Positions 45,783-59,122 of a stretch of DNA of 64,000 bases are shown one piece after another. Location: assembly GCF_023343835.1 (NCBI RefSeq), contig NC_064435.1, positions 58,053,634 to 58,117,633 of the forward strand. The letters run 5' to 3'. The position numbers and the translations under genes are program-made. Position 1 is the stretch's first letter; every line of letters begins with the position of its first letter. The notes beneath the pieces were generated by a model, which ran no database searches, had not been told where the DNA came from, and saw only the letters and a program-made list of their open reading frames with translations. Origin of the DNA: Lagopus muta (Eukaryota; Chordata; Aves; Galliformes; Phasianidae).

Positions 45783-48609
45783 GCACATTGCTTATTATTA
45801 TTTGTTTGTTATTTATACAGGTGAAACAAAGCCATACAGAGACAGATATTTTCAAGAATATTATCCTAAAAATAGTGATTTCTGAGGAAATTACGTCTCA
45901 TTACAAAAGGTAATCAGCATGTCCTGAGTTTGATCATAAAGAATGGCAGTATTAGAATCAGTCACTACAAACATATACCAGTTTAACCAGCCCTACAAAC
46001 TATCATCCTTGTCTAGCATAATTTTGATTTTATTTGCAGAAAATATGGAAGCCGTTACAAACCAAATGGCAACAGTTTGACATTTGATTTTTCTTTCCAA
46101 GCACCTTGATGGAAAATACTCCCTTTGACTTCAGTGCTGCAGAATCAAATAAATTTTCTCTTTTTGCTGTACTGAGGATTTACTTATTTAGGTATTATCT
46201 CCTGTATAGATCTTAGAAAACATGTTCAAGGCAACTGCTAAATTGAAGGTTGCTCCATTAAATGTAATTCTGCTTGTTTTCCATGACACTGGATTTGGGA
46301 TGCAATTTCTTTCCTTACTGGTGTATTCTAGATAAATTATGGTCTGTAGGTTAAATTTAAATGAAATTCATTTTTCTGACATTTCATGTCCATGATGGAG
46401 GATTGTTTTTACCAGACTGCCTGATTGAAGGAATTTGTGCTGCAGCAAATATCTCAACTGACCCTGAAGTTTCACTGAGTTGAAAGACAGTGAGTGCACA
46501 ATTGCAGTCAATGAGATATCCTATGATCCCTCCCGTTTCTTGTCATATTTCTATATTCTTTTTTTTTATTATTATTCTTACTACCACTTTTTTTTTCTGA
46601 CAGGCTGTAATGTCAAATGCAGTGCAGACAACTAATGCTCACTTCTGTAAGAACTGAACTCAGCCTTATCTTCATCTGTGATGCGGGCCATAACGCTTTT
46701 GCTATTCCAATCATGAAAGGCAACAAGTGCTGTTTTATAAATCTTCCTGAGTGGGCAAGAGCTCCGCTTCCTGAGGTTTGACTGTTGTTAGTGATAAAAG
46801 AGTACTGATTGAAGAGATTTTTTTTTTTTTTTTAATAGCAATACCATGCTATTTATGCTATTTTAGATGGATAAATAAGGAGAAATGAAAATTAAAACAT
46901 TTTGCATGGTTATTCAGCTTTATACCTATGAATACTATATCAAAATATCTTCCAAGGATTTGATGGTGCTAGCACTGAAGCACACGATTAGCTATCCTAT
47001 CAGTTCTACTGAAATCAGTGAGATATCCCACCATGTTCCTATCTACAGAAGCTATGTAACTTTCTACATGTCCTGGCATTTGCTGCATGCATTTGCATGC
47101 AACTGAATATTCGCATTTCCTTTAAGTGTGTGAAGTAATTAGATACTGTTTGATCACAGACACTTGTCAAAACGGTAGGAATTTAACAATTGGAAGATAC
47201 TGCCTTTTTAGAACAAATGAAAGCCAGAAGAGTTTTTAGAATTGATCAAAAGAGGGAATTGCTTAGAACGATCAAACAGCTGCATGTTTGAATGATACTG
47301 CAATTTCAGATTGGAGCACAGGGTTACTATTCCTGTTATTAATCAACTCCTTTTCACTTTGTAGGAAATGAAGAGGGAACTATTCTTTTACCTGTTGTTT
47401 TGGAGAGGAAAAATAACACAACAATACAAGCAGGGAACTGAAGCACAGTTCATTTCACCTGTTGCCATTGGGTCTGGAAGAAAAAATAATATTTACTGTT
47501 TTCTACAAGCAGCATTTGTTTGTCTCTGAGGTGAGCAGTTTATCTGAGCATCTGAAGAACTCCCTGGAACTTTACTAAAGGCAAGGGAGAAAAACACAGA
47601 TTCTGATCAGTTTCTCAGCATTGCACAAAAAACAACAAAACAAAGCAAAACAAAACAAAAAAACTGCTATGGAAAGAATTGAGTTTATGTCTCTTAGAAT
47701 AAGTCTTTCAGCCTTAAGCCTTTTCCCAGGCATAGCAGTTTTCTTCTATGATTTACAAATACAACTCATCAAAGCTGAAAAACTCACCCTGCCCTTTTTG
47801 ACTTAAGTAGTCAAAAGAAAAAAAGAAAAGAAAAAAAAAAAAAGAAAAAAAAATCTCACCATATGACATATGAGACAAACAAAGAGAACTCTTATATTTT
47901 CCCTTATTTCTTACCAACAGTGCAGGAACTCTAACCATAGAGAAACTTTTGTTCTCTTCTGTTCTCATGAATTTTGTCACATTGTGGAGCAATTTGTTAA
48001 TCAGAGAGACCGTACCATAGCACAAGGAACATAAGGTTTCACAAACAGAAGCTCTATTTCTGTTCTGGAGTATTTAAGGCTTGGTTCAGTGCATTACTGT
48101 TCATTCCATACATACCCCCACTCAGAGAAACCGCTGGAGGGAAACTATTGCACACAGAATGGAATATTGTACCTTTACTGTGCTGTGTGGACAAGGTATA
48201 AACTAACATTCAATCTGATGTTGGGAACTGAAGATGTGGTATTGAATAAAAATCAATTTCTAGCTCTAAGAGAAATTGTTCTGATAAATCACACTCATAT
48301 TCCTTGTACCATGCAATCATTATGAATTTTATGAAGTCCATCTACAGAGTGGAAGTCAAAATGTCGACATATACACTCATAAATCACTGAAGCTTTTTCT
48401 GGGATATTTTCACTGGCTTAGCTACAACTGCAACTAAAGTAGTACTTCACCTGATGTTAAGTAGGATTATATTCAAATTCCTATAGTAATTATCTTAAAT
48501 ACCAGTTTTATACAATGATCTAACATGCAATTAAAAGATTATGTGATGCTACATTGACTGCTATCCTAAGTGATTGAAACAAACATATTTTTGTACAAAT
48601 TCATAGCAA
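45783..48609. other. AT-rich non-coding DNA, nothing recognised
   Basis: It holds T runs near 46559 and 46818-46833, an AAAC-rich run near 47629-47660 and a polypurine run at 47813-47853. No gene seen. Confidence 0.5.
47813..47853 (+). repeat. A-rich polypurine run
   Basis: About 40 bases of A with scattered G. It is low complexity. Confidence 0.85.
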
Positions 48610-49132
48610 CATAGAATGCATCATAGAATGCCTTGGGTTGAAAAGGACCACAATGATCATCGAGTTTCAACCCCCCCTGCTGTTTGTAGGGTCACCAACC
48701 ACCAGACCAGGCTGCCCAGAGCCACATCCAGCCTGGCCTTGAATGCCTTCAGGGATGGGGCATCCACAGCCTCCTTGGGCAACCTGTTCCAGTGTGTCAC
48801 CACCTTCTGTGTGAAAAACTTCCTCCTAATATCTAACCTAAATCTCCTCTGTCTCAGTTTAAGGCCATTTTCCCTTCTCTTATCGCTATCCACCCTCATA
48901 AACAGCCATTCCCCCTCCTGTTTATATGCTCCCTTCAAGTACTGGAAGACCACAATGAGGTCTCCGCAGATCCTTCCCTTCTCCAAGCTAAACAAGCCCA
49001 GTTACCTCACCTTTCCCCACAGGAGAGGTGCTCCAGCCCTCTGATCATCTTAGTGGTCCTCCTCTGGACCCATTCCAAGAGCTTCATGTCCTTCCCGTAC
49101 TGGGGACCCCAGGCCTGGATGCAGTACTACAG
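48610..49132 (-). mobile_element. CR1 LINE 3' region
   Basis: Minus-strand CR1 of about 520 bases: CATAGAATGCATCATAGAATG, GGTTGAAAAGGACCACAATG, GCCTGGCCTTGAATGCCTTC, TTCCTCCTAATATCTAACC and ACCCATTCCAAGAGCTTCAT. The minus-strand frame at 48657-48995 shows [20 protein letters not shown] and LPKEAVDAPSLKAFKARLD. The same subfamily as the copy at 29947, judged by the shared [11 protein letters not shown] block. Confidence 0.95.
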
Positions 49133-50116
49133 ATAAATTCTGTAATTACTGTCAATACAGTAAGAAGGTGCAAGAATTCTCATTTGTCTTATACGTGTAT
49201 TTGAAGTAGACATCTATAAGCTATAAGACTTTCAATAATGAACTTTCCTATCATTGTATTTTCATCAGTTCATAAAGCACAAAGTAACTTATTTTAGCCA
49301 AGATTTTCAGAAGACAGATTTATTCATTTATTCTAATATGTATTTGGTTTTTCATAATCATATCATGTTGTTTATTCATTGTCTGTCTATCTACAGTGAC
49401 CCCTAGATCGTTTTCCTACAGCACTGTTTCCTCACCTGTTACTCCTCACCTGCATTGGCTCAGATACCATTCCACCACAAAGTGATATTGGTGTTCAGCT
49501 TATTTCAGATCATTTTGTATTTCAAGCCTATTCTTCAATGTAATGATAACAAAGCTGTCTGCAAATTTACCAACTGCACTCTTTATTCTGCAATTTAGAT
49601 AACTTCTGAAATTATTAAAAAGGACATTACTAAAGTAAAACTTTTGGCTGTTATTCCATTCTGTACATTACTTGATTTTGACATTGAACATTTGGTAAAC
49701 CAGAAAACTGTATATAGGATGTTTTCAACACCATATGTAATAATTTCATTAATATAGCTATGCTACCTTAGTTTTACTAGTTATGATTCTACTATAAGAG
49801 GGGTATTACTAGAATCAAACGAAGAAAGCACTTGTGAGTTTTCAGAATGAAGTCCTTTAATTTTGCTCTCTATACTGAATTAAAGATAGCCCTTATGAGT
49901 TATCGGTTTTTAAAAGGAAGCTACTGTTTATACAATGCATCATCAATTAAAGAAAAGTCTGTGTTTGTGGTTTAAATAAAAGAAGGTGCATCATTTAATA
50001 TTCATTGCCATCTTGCAGAATTTCACTCAGGATACTGGTCAGACATTCAGATTTCATTACAAAAGATGGAAACATCAGCTGGTGCAGAAAATTCTTAAGC
50101 TTCTTGTACAGGAAAA
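49133..50116. other. AT-rich non-coding DNA, nothing recognised
   Basis: No gene, RNA or CR1 recognised. The part at 49380-49600, including CTACAGTGACCCCTAGATCG and TTTCTGCAATTTAG-like text, could be a very old LINE remnant, but the match is too weak to call. Confidence 0.4.
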
Positions 50117-50398
50117 TCATACAATCATAGAGTAACAGAATGGCTTGTGTTGGAAGGGACTTCAAAGCCTACCCAGCCCAATCCCGTGCCATGGGCAGGG
50201 CAGCCCCCACCAGCTCAGCTGCCCAGGGTGCCATCCAACCTGGCCTTGAGTGTGGGATGGGGCACCACAGCTTCTCTGGGCAGCCTGTTTTAATGCCTCA
50301 TCACCTTCTGAGTAAAAAATTTCTTTCTAATATCTAGCCTAAATCTCCCCTCTTTTAGTTTAAAGCCATTCCCCTTCATTCTATAACTATCTACCCAT
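50117..50398 (-). mobile_element. CR1 LINE 3' fragment
   Basis: CATACAATCATAGAGTAACAG, GTTGGAAGGGACTTCAAAGC, GCCATCCAACCTGGCCTTGA and AATTTCTTTCTAATATCTAGC. It is 5'-truncated close to a long pyrimidine tract. Confidence 0.93.
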
Positions 50399-50433
50399 AT
50401 AAAATTCAGTCCCAAAAGAAAGACTCGTTTTCA

Positions 50434-50493
50434 TTTTTTTCTTTTTTCTTATTTTTTTTCTTTTTTCTTCTTTTTCTTTTCTTTTTTCTTTTC
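50434..50493 (+). repeat. Polypyrimidine tract, 60 bases
   Basis: T with scattered C and a single A (50451), directly followed by a short A-rich stretch. It is low complexity and lies 36 bases right of a CR1 truncation point. Confidence 0.9.
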
Positions 50494-51587
50494 AAGAAAA
50501 AAACAAGCCCATTTTTTTCTCCTCAGTTTTTGTTTTTTCCCTATACAGGTTCACCTGGCTCCCTCTGGTGGTTACCTAAGAAAAATATACCTTAGCTTAA
50601 GGCCACGTCTTCCCCAAACCCACAAATTACATACTGTGAATTCATTAGGAATTTTTTCCTTAATAATAATTAAGACAAGATAAATTCATCAGAGTATGAG
50701 GCTGTGTGTAGCCTGCCATTCTTTCATCTAGACCATAATCCTTTATTTCCTGGACTAAAACATTCTAAAAATCCACTTTTTTGTTGTTGTTTTGTTTCCT
50801 TTATATCAAATCCTTTTGGGATTTGGAAAATGAGAACTAAAAAATACAATTAACCAGTAGGTTAATATCCCTAATTTCTTTCTTAATGATCCAAATTGAA
50901 CAACTAAAGCTATAATTTCAGCCAAGTAACTTTTAATATCTGCAAGTATTCAGGCAAAATTCTCTTGTACACTGGGAGTGCCAGACTTTCTCTCAGCTGC
51001 TGGTAAATGCTGTTTACCTGGAGAGTGGATGTCTGGGGTACTGCAAACGAGAATGAGAGAATCTGGAGCTGGATTTTACAAAGGTTTTTGAAAATCTTTC
51101 CTTGAATGACATCGTGAAAATTCACTTCTGAAGACACAAGAAAAAAAGCAAAACAGCATTTTGATTTTCAGATGACAGTATTATTTAGTTTTCTATTGGC
51201 CACGCTTTTCACTGAATCAGAATATGAAAAAATACGTAGAGTTTTCCAGAGGTCAGACACAGATGATGGATCACATACTTTACAAAGTCTACTCTGTCTG
51301 CATCACCTTTACAGATGAACAGAAATAAAACTAAAAATCTGGGGACAAGGTCAAGCTTCTGACTCTATTGCAGAAGACTATACGTAACATCTGATTCAGG
51401 TAGAACACAAATCTACCTGAAATCTTTCTGATTTAGAGATGATTACAAATACAAAAGCAAGTAAATAAACAACAAAAAGCAACCTATTATTTCTATGATT
51501 AAGTCACTGAGTGCAGTAATGAGTTAATTTGGCACTGGTTGATACAAGTTGGTCTATATTAATTATATTACTATAATATTATATCAC
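50494..51587. other. AT-rich non-coding DNA, nothing recognised
   Basis: Short random frames only. Confidence 0.5.
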
Positions 51588-51670
51588 CTGGTGTAGGGAG
51601 CCTGCTTTGGCAGGGGGGTTGATCTCTGGAGGTCCCTTCCAACCCCTAAAATTCTGTGATTCTGTGATTA
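51588..51670 (+). mobile_element. CR1 LINE 3'-end fragment
   Basis: GTGTAGGGAGCCTGCTTTGG, GGAGGTCCCTTCCAACCCC and TTCTGTGATTCTGTGATT, the terminal 80 bases of a CR1 with the TTCTGTGA variant of the octamer. Confidence 0.93.
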
Positions 51671-53763
51671 AGATGTCTGTATTTTCAAAAATTCAATGAA
51701 CAGATAGAAATCTGAATTTAATAATTTCCTTTCAATTAAAAAAAAAGAAAGAAAAAAAAAGGAACAAAACCTCAAGCATTTATATTTTTCCTTCAGAATT
51801 CTTACAAGGAAATTAGTAATACAGGAGTATTACAGGATCTTTATCCTAAGATAGTAGGATAAATCTCTTTGAGTCATACATTTTTCCATAGCGCTGCAAA
51901 GAACTTCTTATGATTGCAAATTTCTTACGCTTAGAAGAGATGACAAATAATAGGACATAGAAGTAATTTTGTGAAGCCATGTCCTTGAAGTATTTTAACT
52001 TCCTAAGCATCAATTTGGATAAGCTCTGCTGAAGATTTCAGCAACAGTAGAGATTTTTTTGTTGTTTATTTTTTCCTGTGTTGAAAAAAGTCAAAAGAGT
52101 TAATGCTGTCTCCAGAAATCAGTAGCAAAAGAATATCCTTTCTGTCTCCAAAAGAGCATATTTCATGAATAAAATCATACTTTTGCTATGGAAATAGTTT
52201 AACAAGCATCAATGTGTTGTCATACGGATTGAAGGAACTGTAGCTACACTCTGTATGCAAATTTTGCATATTTTTCTTTTGAATGTCTTTAATACGAATG
52301 CACACAAAAAAAGAAAAAGAAAAAAGAAAAATGAGATAGAAGTCAGTGACAATTGTTCTTGCTGCTTTGTTTCTGTATCCATACATTTCCTTCTCAGTGT
52401 TTAGATTTTTCTTTTAGAAAAGTCTTACCATAACAAAACTGAAAATCTTGCATTTTAAGTACTACTATTCAATCACTATTATTTAATTGCTACTTAAGTC
52501 TAAAATGAATACATAAACAAAGACTTTTGTTAGTTGCTTAGTTGCTTTCATAAATGAATTCTTACAAAATTTATGAATCAGGTACAAAATTGGTATTTCA
52601 TCTGAGCCAAATTATATTAGTAGCAGATTTCAATCTTAGAAACTAACAGTCAAATCTTGCTGTACATATAAAGGGGTTCACAAAGTTACATAAATTATAC
52701 AGTCTATAGACCCGATAATGTGATCTGTTAAAGCATACCTGGACATGGCTTACCTCATGGGACAGCATTGGAATAATTTTCTTCAGGAATATCTGAGATA
52801 AGAGCGACTCGAAAGATTTTCAGATTTTCATGAAATTGCACTACTGCTGTTAATAAAATCCTTTCAAAGCACTGGACTTTCAAAATATTGTACAATTTAT
52901 CCATTATGGAGAAAGATGCATTAGATTGGTTTAACAGACATATGTACTCTGTAATAGGAAAAGAGTGGGACTTTGTTTCTCACACCAACTCCTGCATCCT
53001 TCTTTCTGTATACGCTCAACCAGCGCTAAGCTTGAAACTGCCCTGGTTGTGTGCTGATTTTCATAGGTGATGGGTGAATCTCCACAGTGAAATACGTAAA
53101 AAATAATGGAAGGGGAAAGGCCACAGGTTCCCTTGTTCCATGCTGAGGCCAGTGACACAGGAGTGAAAGGAGCAGTGGGACACGTACATAAAGTACCCAC
53201 ACTTTTCCCTTGTATCTACTTTCAAAGCTTCTTTAGGATAGCTTATACTATCCTCTGAATTTCATAAAAATGATCTGTTCTTATCAAAGTGCCTTGCTGC
53301 TATAAAGGTGTTGCAGTTTCCAGAAAGACAAGCACAGGCTGCCTTTTTGCTTTGGATCTATCTCCTTTCCTCAAATCCCTCTGTCAGGTGAACACCTCTG
53401 CCTCTGAACTCTAAGATGAACTGTCTTCAGATACTCAAAAGTGCATGCAAAAGGAAGGAGAAAAAACTATTTCCCATGTTCACATAGCAGAACAGAGTAC
53501 ATTAATTGCAGCACTGGAAATGTGACACGATAGCAAATAGCTGTCTGACTGTAAATAATGGCTGAGTACTAAAACAGTTTCTGCAGAGGTGGTAGGGTTT
53601 CCAGCAATGGGGCTTCTAAGTGTAAATAGGTACTTGTCTGAAGTACTGAGATTAGTGATACATAACTTGGATCTCCTTTATCTTATTTCTCTGTTCCCTC
53701 TGCACGGCAGGAATTCTTCCAGCAGAACTCTCTTTCACAGTGCTTTTCTCAGTGAGCTTTGTG
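51671..53763. other. AT-rich non-coding DNA, nothing recognised
   Basis: Low-complexity A/G runs near 51737-51761 and 52305-52330. No gene seen. Confidence 0.5.
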
Positions 53764-54050
53764 AGATGAAGGAAAGGAAGGCCAGAGGGAATGGTTTCAA
53801 GTTACGGCAGGGGAGATTCAGGCTGGACATGAGGAAGTATTACTTTTCAGAAAGGGTGGTCAGGCACTGGAATGGACTGCCCAGGGAGGTGGTGGAGTCA
53901 CCGAGCCAGGGGGTGTTCAAGGAAAGGCTGGATGTTGTGTTGAGGGACATGGTTTAGTGGGAGCTATTGGGAATAGGTGAACGGTTGGACTGGATCTTTT
54001 AGGTCTTTTCCAACCTTGGTGATCCTATGATTCTATGATTCTATGATTCT
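53764..54050 (+). mobile_element. CR1 LINE 3' fragment
   Basis: [20 protein letters not shown] and [20 protein letters not shown] are encoded in one frame, followed by the 3' UTR motif AGGTCTTTTCCAACCTTGG and a tail of three to four octamers. It is 5'-truncated and fairly well preserved. Confidence 0.96.
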
Positions 54051-54628
54051 AAGGCAACCTTTGCAAGATTTACAGAGAACTTCAACTAAACTATGAGTAA
54101 TAACATCTCTATCTCAGAACAATGAAAAACAGAATCTGTCTAATAACATGAACAAATTCCATCCCAGAACAAATTAAAATACCGTACAGCTGTGCCTGAA
54201 TCAATAAGCACCAACTTGAATAGTTACTATAATCAATAAAGAAGAAAAGTCTGGCTCAAACAAAATCAAGTGTAAGATGCCTCCATCTACTGTAATAAAA
54301 AGTCTCATTAATTACCTGAAAATAAAAACAGTTTCTCTTCCATCAGAACAATGATGAGAACTGGAAAAAGGAATTGCAGAAATTTGCCAACAGCAGCCTG
54401 ACACCTGGCTTCTGTGAGCCAAACTAAAGCTAAGATCTAAGGCAACCTTGTGGTTTTCTATGTTTACCTTTTCACAGTGGTCTCTGTATTTCAATGCCTT
54501 TTTCTTAAATTCTGAAATAGACGAAGTCATAAATGCAGTGAGGTGATAAGCAGCATAAAATCCTCTGAAAGAAAACAACCTTCTAGATATCCCTAAGACT
54601 TCACAACTGAAATTAGTTTTAATTAACT
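54051..54628. other. Non-coding DNA between two CR1 copies
   Basis: Nothing recognised. Confidence 0.5.
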
Positions 54629-55233
54629 AGAATCATAGAATCACAGAATCGACAAGATTATAAAAGACCTCTAAGATCATCCAGTCCAACCGTCAGCCCA
54701 CCCCCACCCCACTGACCACGTCCCTCAGTGCCACATCCACACAATTCCTCAACACCTCCAGGGATAGCAATCCTATCACTCCATGGGCAGCCTGTGCCAC
54801 TGCCTCACTGCTCTTTCAGAGAAGCTTTCCTAATATCCAACCTGAACCTTCTGTGGTAAACTTAAGGCCATTTTCTCTCATTCTACTGCTGTTACGCAGG
54901 AGAAGAGGCTGATCCCCATTTCATGACAATCTCCTTTCAGGTCCTCGTAGAGAGCAGTACAGTCTCCCCCCACCCTTCTCTTCTCCAGACTGAACAATCA
55001 CATTTCTCTCAGCTGCTCCCCATAAGACTTGTGCTCCAGACCTTTCACAACTTCACTGCCCTTGTCTGGACACGCTCTAGGACCCCAATGTCTTTCTTGT
55101 AGCGAGGAGCCCAAAACTGAACACAGCACTGAAGTGCAGACTCACCAGTGCTGAGTACAGAGGGATGATCACTTCCCTGCTCCTGCTGGCTGCACTATTT
55201 CTGATACAAGCTAGGATGTCAATGCCATTGGCA
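54629..55233 (-). mobile_element. CR1 LINE 3' region
   Basis: Minus-strand CR1 of about 605 bases from AGAATCATAGAATCACAGAA through CACGTCCCTCAGTGCCACAT, CCTTCTCTTCTCCAGACTG and GACCCCAATGTCTTTCTTGT to TATTTCTGATACAAGCTAGG. Small deletions break the frame. Confidence 0.95.
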
Positions 55234-58200
55234 TTGTCTTATAAAGCATTCAGAATCTGTTTCTGATAGTAATTTTAATGGAGACCATTAAAAAGCCTTA
55301 AGGCTTTCTGTTCCTGCCTCACTGTTCATATGATCACAGTCTGCTGTAAAAGAAACAGCGAAGACTCTAGCAGATTTTGGCTACAAAAAAGCCTGCTCTT
55401 CCCTGCTGCACCTTCCATAACCATAGAAGAATAGTTGTGCCATTTTATGGAAACCACAATGCTCTGCTTATATAGGTATCCATATAACAAGTTTTCAATA
55501 TCCCAAGAACAATCAGAATCACACAGTGTACATATTTGGTGACGCTATATCTGCATGATGCCTATTATTTTTCTTGCAGACTTGTACTTGCAGCTACCTC
55601 CAGGCTCTTCAGCAATGCTAGCAAATTGGATTTTGCTTCTCTTGAGCATAAGCCAGGGGTGATGGCAAGGCCAGGCTGCAGCTGACACCAGAGCTCTTTC
55701 TGAGGCTCACCCTCTCTCTCTCAGTTAATGTACTCCTACGTGCCAGTTTTCTCTCTTTGCCCAAAGCGCAGATGTGCTGTCCAAGATCCCCTGGGGTCCT
55801 GCTCTTTTTACTAGCATCTTTGCCCTGAACTGACCCTGTGCAAAGCAGCCTGCAGCCCTTTGGTTGCTCTACCAGCAGAACACTGCTGCTGCTGCAGCAG
55901 CCTTACTTTCCAAGTGATTTCTTTCCACTACTATCTCCTTAAATATAGTTAGCTTCGGTGTTTTCCATATGACTGAAGTATCTTTTCTAACCTGTATTTC
56001 CTACATGAGGACATGAAGTTGATTTTGCAGAACTTAGCATTGTCTATTCTTCCTCTGTTACTTCAAACCTGTCAGGTGTCCATCTTAAGCAGCTGCTTGA
56101 AGGGTCCACTGAAATGACTCTTGCATATGCTCTGCCCATGGCGAGGGTGCCTGCTGCACTCCTCCAAGTCTGCAGTACTTGCTCTGTTGTGCTCTGTTAC
56201 AAGTGCTCATCAAAGTACACTGTTACTTCAAGAGAAACTAGGTATTGATCCTCTCTGTTTTAGATGAAGCACGGTTGTGTATTTACACCCAAGCATGTCA
56301 CTTTGGCACTTGGGCTTCCTATATTAGGAAGCATCCCATGGAGCAATTGTCACAAATCAAGCAAAATGAAGCAAGGAACTGTCTTCATCAGCTACAAAAA
56401 GAGAGCATGTGGCTGGAATATGCTGCTTAGTACTCATCATTTTTACAGAAAAAAAAAAAAAAAAAACCAAACAACAAACAAACCACTGGATAAATATTTA
56501 ATTTTTAAATAGAATATTTAGAATACTTATTTTAAAACTAAAGGGTTTTAGAAATTATCATTTCAAAGTTAATTCCCTGATTTTGAATGTCTATACTCTA
56601 AAGGCTCTTTGAGAACAATTTAAGAACTAGAAGAGAGAACCAGGAGAAAACAATTCAGCACAAATTCTGTGATAGAACAGCAATATCTCAGATGAATAGG
56701 GACAGATGTTTGCTACCTTCTAAATGTCAGGAGCAATAAACTTCAGTTTATTACTGACACATCTCCACTACGGAAATTCAAATGTACTGACATCTGTGAC
56801 CTCAGGGTTACATTGTTCCCAAGAATACATAGAGAAGGCAAGTTAATGCCAGTAAGTACTTGAATTTTCTGTATAACTGGTGAGTCAAAGGTGACTTTTG
56901 AATCATGAACTTTTAGCTCAGCTTTGGAATGATATTTAAAGTTCATTTCTGCTGAATTTCTACTCCAGGAACTGTAGTAAACAGAAGTAATGGGGTACGA
57001 TTGGGGTGATTATTGTTTCTGAGTTTGTTTCAGAATTTGAAAAAAAAAAAGTCAGTCTTGAAAATCAGCCTTTTTTCAGCTTTGTGTTTTATAAACAAAT
57101 CATGGAGCAGAGTACAGTAGAGTGGAATGCAAACAATATCGATACTGCTGTGCAGTTTAGAGGCTTGAAGCTTAACTCCAGCTCAACTCCAGGCAAATTT
57201 AAAAAAAAAAAATAATTATATGGAAGTGAATAGATTTTACTGAAACACATTTTCTGACAAAAGGTTGTATGCTCTATTATTTACATCGTATTCTATGATA
57301 CACAATATAAAAACAGAAAATTGTGTATCAGTAAGAATAATCAGCTTCCAATTTTTGCACCTCACTTATTCATTGTGTCCTAAAACGGACAAGCTGGAAT
57401 GTAACTAAAACCCAGCAGGAAATGTGTGTTAACTACTTATTCTTTCTATGCTAACTAAACATTTAAGAGGTGCTAGCTAAATATTCATTCTCAAATATAA
57501 ATGGACTTTAGTGACATTACTGTGATTATATGTTTTATGTATGTAGTTTTCGTAGTGACGTAGACTATAGCAGTAATGAATGTTTTAAATCCGTTTGTTG
57601 GATTGTTAAATCATGAGTTCTCTTTTCTGGCATAAAAATTTACCAATGTAATTCAAATATTTTTATTATCAGAGCCATATGAAAAACCACGTTTCCAAAC
57701 CAATCACTAAAGTGAGTGAAAGGAAGACATTTTTGTGATGTTTCCTGTCAGTATTACCTTCCTGATTATACATTAAGGAGTAAACATGTAAGCCTGGACT
57801 TCAAGAGGTACTTAAATTCCCATCCCCCTTATAGATTCCTTGCATTATTTTTACTACTAATTACTACGAAAAACTGGGGAGCTGACAAAGAATACCGAAG
57901 ATGCTGTCCACAGGCATAAGAAAATTGCATTTAATTTCCTGTTATCTACCCAAAGCATCAAGCTTTGCTCTTTCTGAAGTTCATAAGCTAGTCTATTTTT
58001 CACAAAATGAGATCTTTTTGTGTTCAGGATTAGATTCAATAAAACTAGAATCAAGGAAATGCATGAATGACATGCTTAAGAGATCTCCATTGTAAAGAGA
58101 TGGAAATTATTTTCCTGTAGTGTGATGTACGTTTTGTACCGATTTTTTCTTCTCCCACTTGCCCAGATAGTTTTTAAATTTGATTATAAAATTATTTGTA

Positions 58201-58894
58201 CTGACTTCATAAGAACTTTCCCTTTAGAACTTTCTGTTGTTTTGGCTGTTTACTCCATCTAGATAATGATGGATTGAAATGTCAACACCTGCTTGTTTCC
58301 ATCAGTTTTAACAGGAGTCGTGGGTTCTGTCAACACGTGAACTTTAATGATATAAAAGCCTATGGGTCTATCAACTTCTCTCCTATGAAAGAAAAGCTAC
58401 AACATGGTTGTGCTCTCTGTTGTTTGGCTTGCTGCTTTTTTCTTTTTCCTCATGCTCAGCTGAGGCCTTATAATACTGTGTATGTTTCTATATGTGTTAT
58501 ACAAGCATAAAAGTAAAGCAGAGCTTGAGCTGCAAAACTGACAACAAAACATCTCAGGAAACTAATAGAGCCAACACTCCAGTCCAGCCCACTAATGCAA
58601 TTTTCAGGTTGCTTTCTTTTAAAACTGATTTTGTTTCTATATCCATTTTCCCTGCTCATTTGTCCAATACCACAATGTGATATACTTTGGTCATCATTCA
58701 GACAATACCATTCAAAGGAAAATATTTCCTGAGAAATAGAAGAAAGCCTGAGCAATGAGGACTAATGACACATTTCAGATGGAGAGTTACAATTAATGCA
58801 ATATTAGCACTGGCTTCAGCAAGGCTAAGGTTTCACTCCTGATATCCTAGAAAAGGTTGATGTCTGGCAACACGACATGATTAAACCGAGGGAA
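55234..58894. other. Non-coding DNA, nothing recognised
   Basis: A slightly GC-richer portion lies at about 55,590-55,910 with a CTGCTGCAGCAG palindrome. An A run lies at about 56,449-56,466. No splice-bounded exon or known protein is seen. Confidence 0.45.
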
Positions 58895-59122
58895 TGGCAT
58901 GGAGCTGTGTCAGGGAAGGGGAAGCTGGGGCTGCACCAGATGGTGGTGGGCATGGAACAGGCTGCCCAGGGCTGGGCACAGCCCCAAGCTGCTGGAGTTC
59001 AAAGAGAGTTTGGACACTGCTCTCAGGCATACGGTTTGAATTTTGTTTGATTCACGTAGAGCCAGAAGATGGACTCCATGACACTTGTAGATGTCTTCCA
59101 ACTCAGGATATTCTGTGATTCA
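58895..59122 (+). mobile_element. Diverged CR1 LINE 3' fragment upstream of GALR1
   Basis: GGTGGGCATGGAACAGGCTG, CCCAGGGCTGGGCACAGCC, CTGCTGGAGTTCAAAGAGAG, ATGTCTTCCAACTCAGGATA and TTCTGTGATTC. It is an older CR1 subfamily with the tail reduced to one octamer. It ends about 1.7 kb before the GALR1 start codon. Confidence 0.82.

Noticed and set aside
54020..54050. Short octamer repeats (ATTCTATG)n as a CRISPR or satellite array
   Set aside because: They are the normal CR1 3' tail; there are no spacers, and this is a eukaryotic genome.
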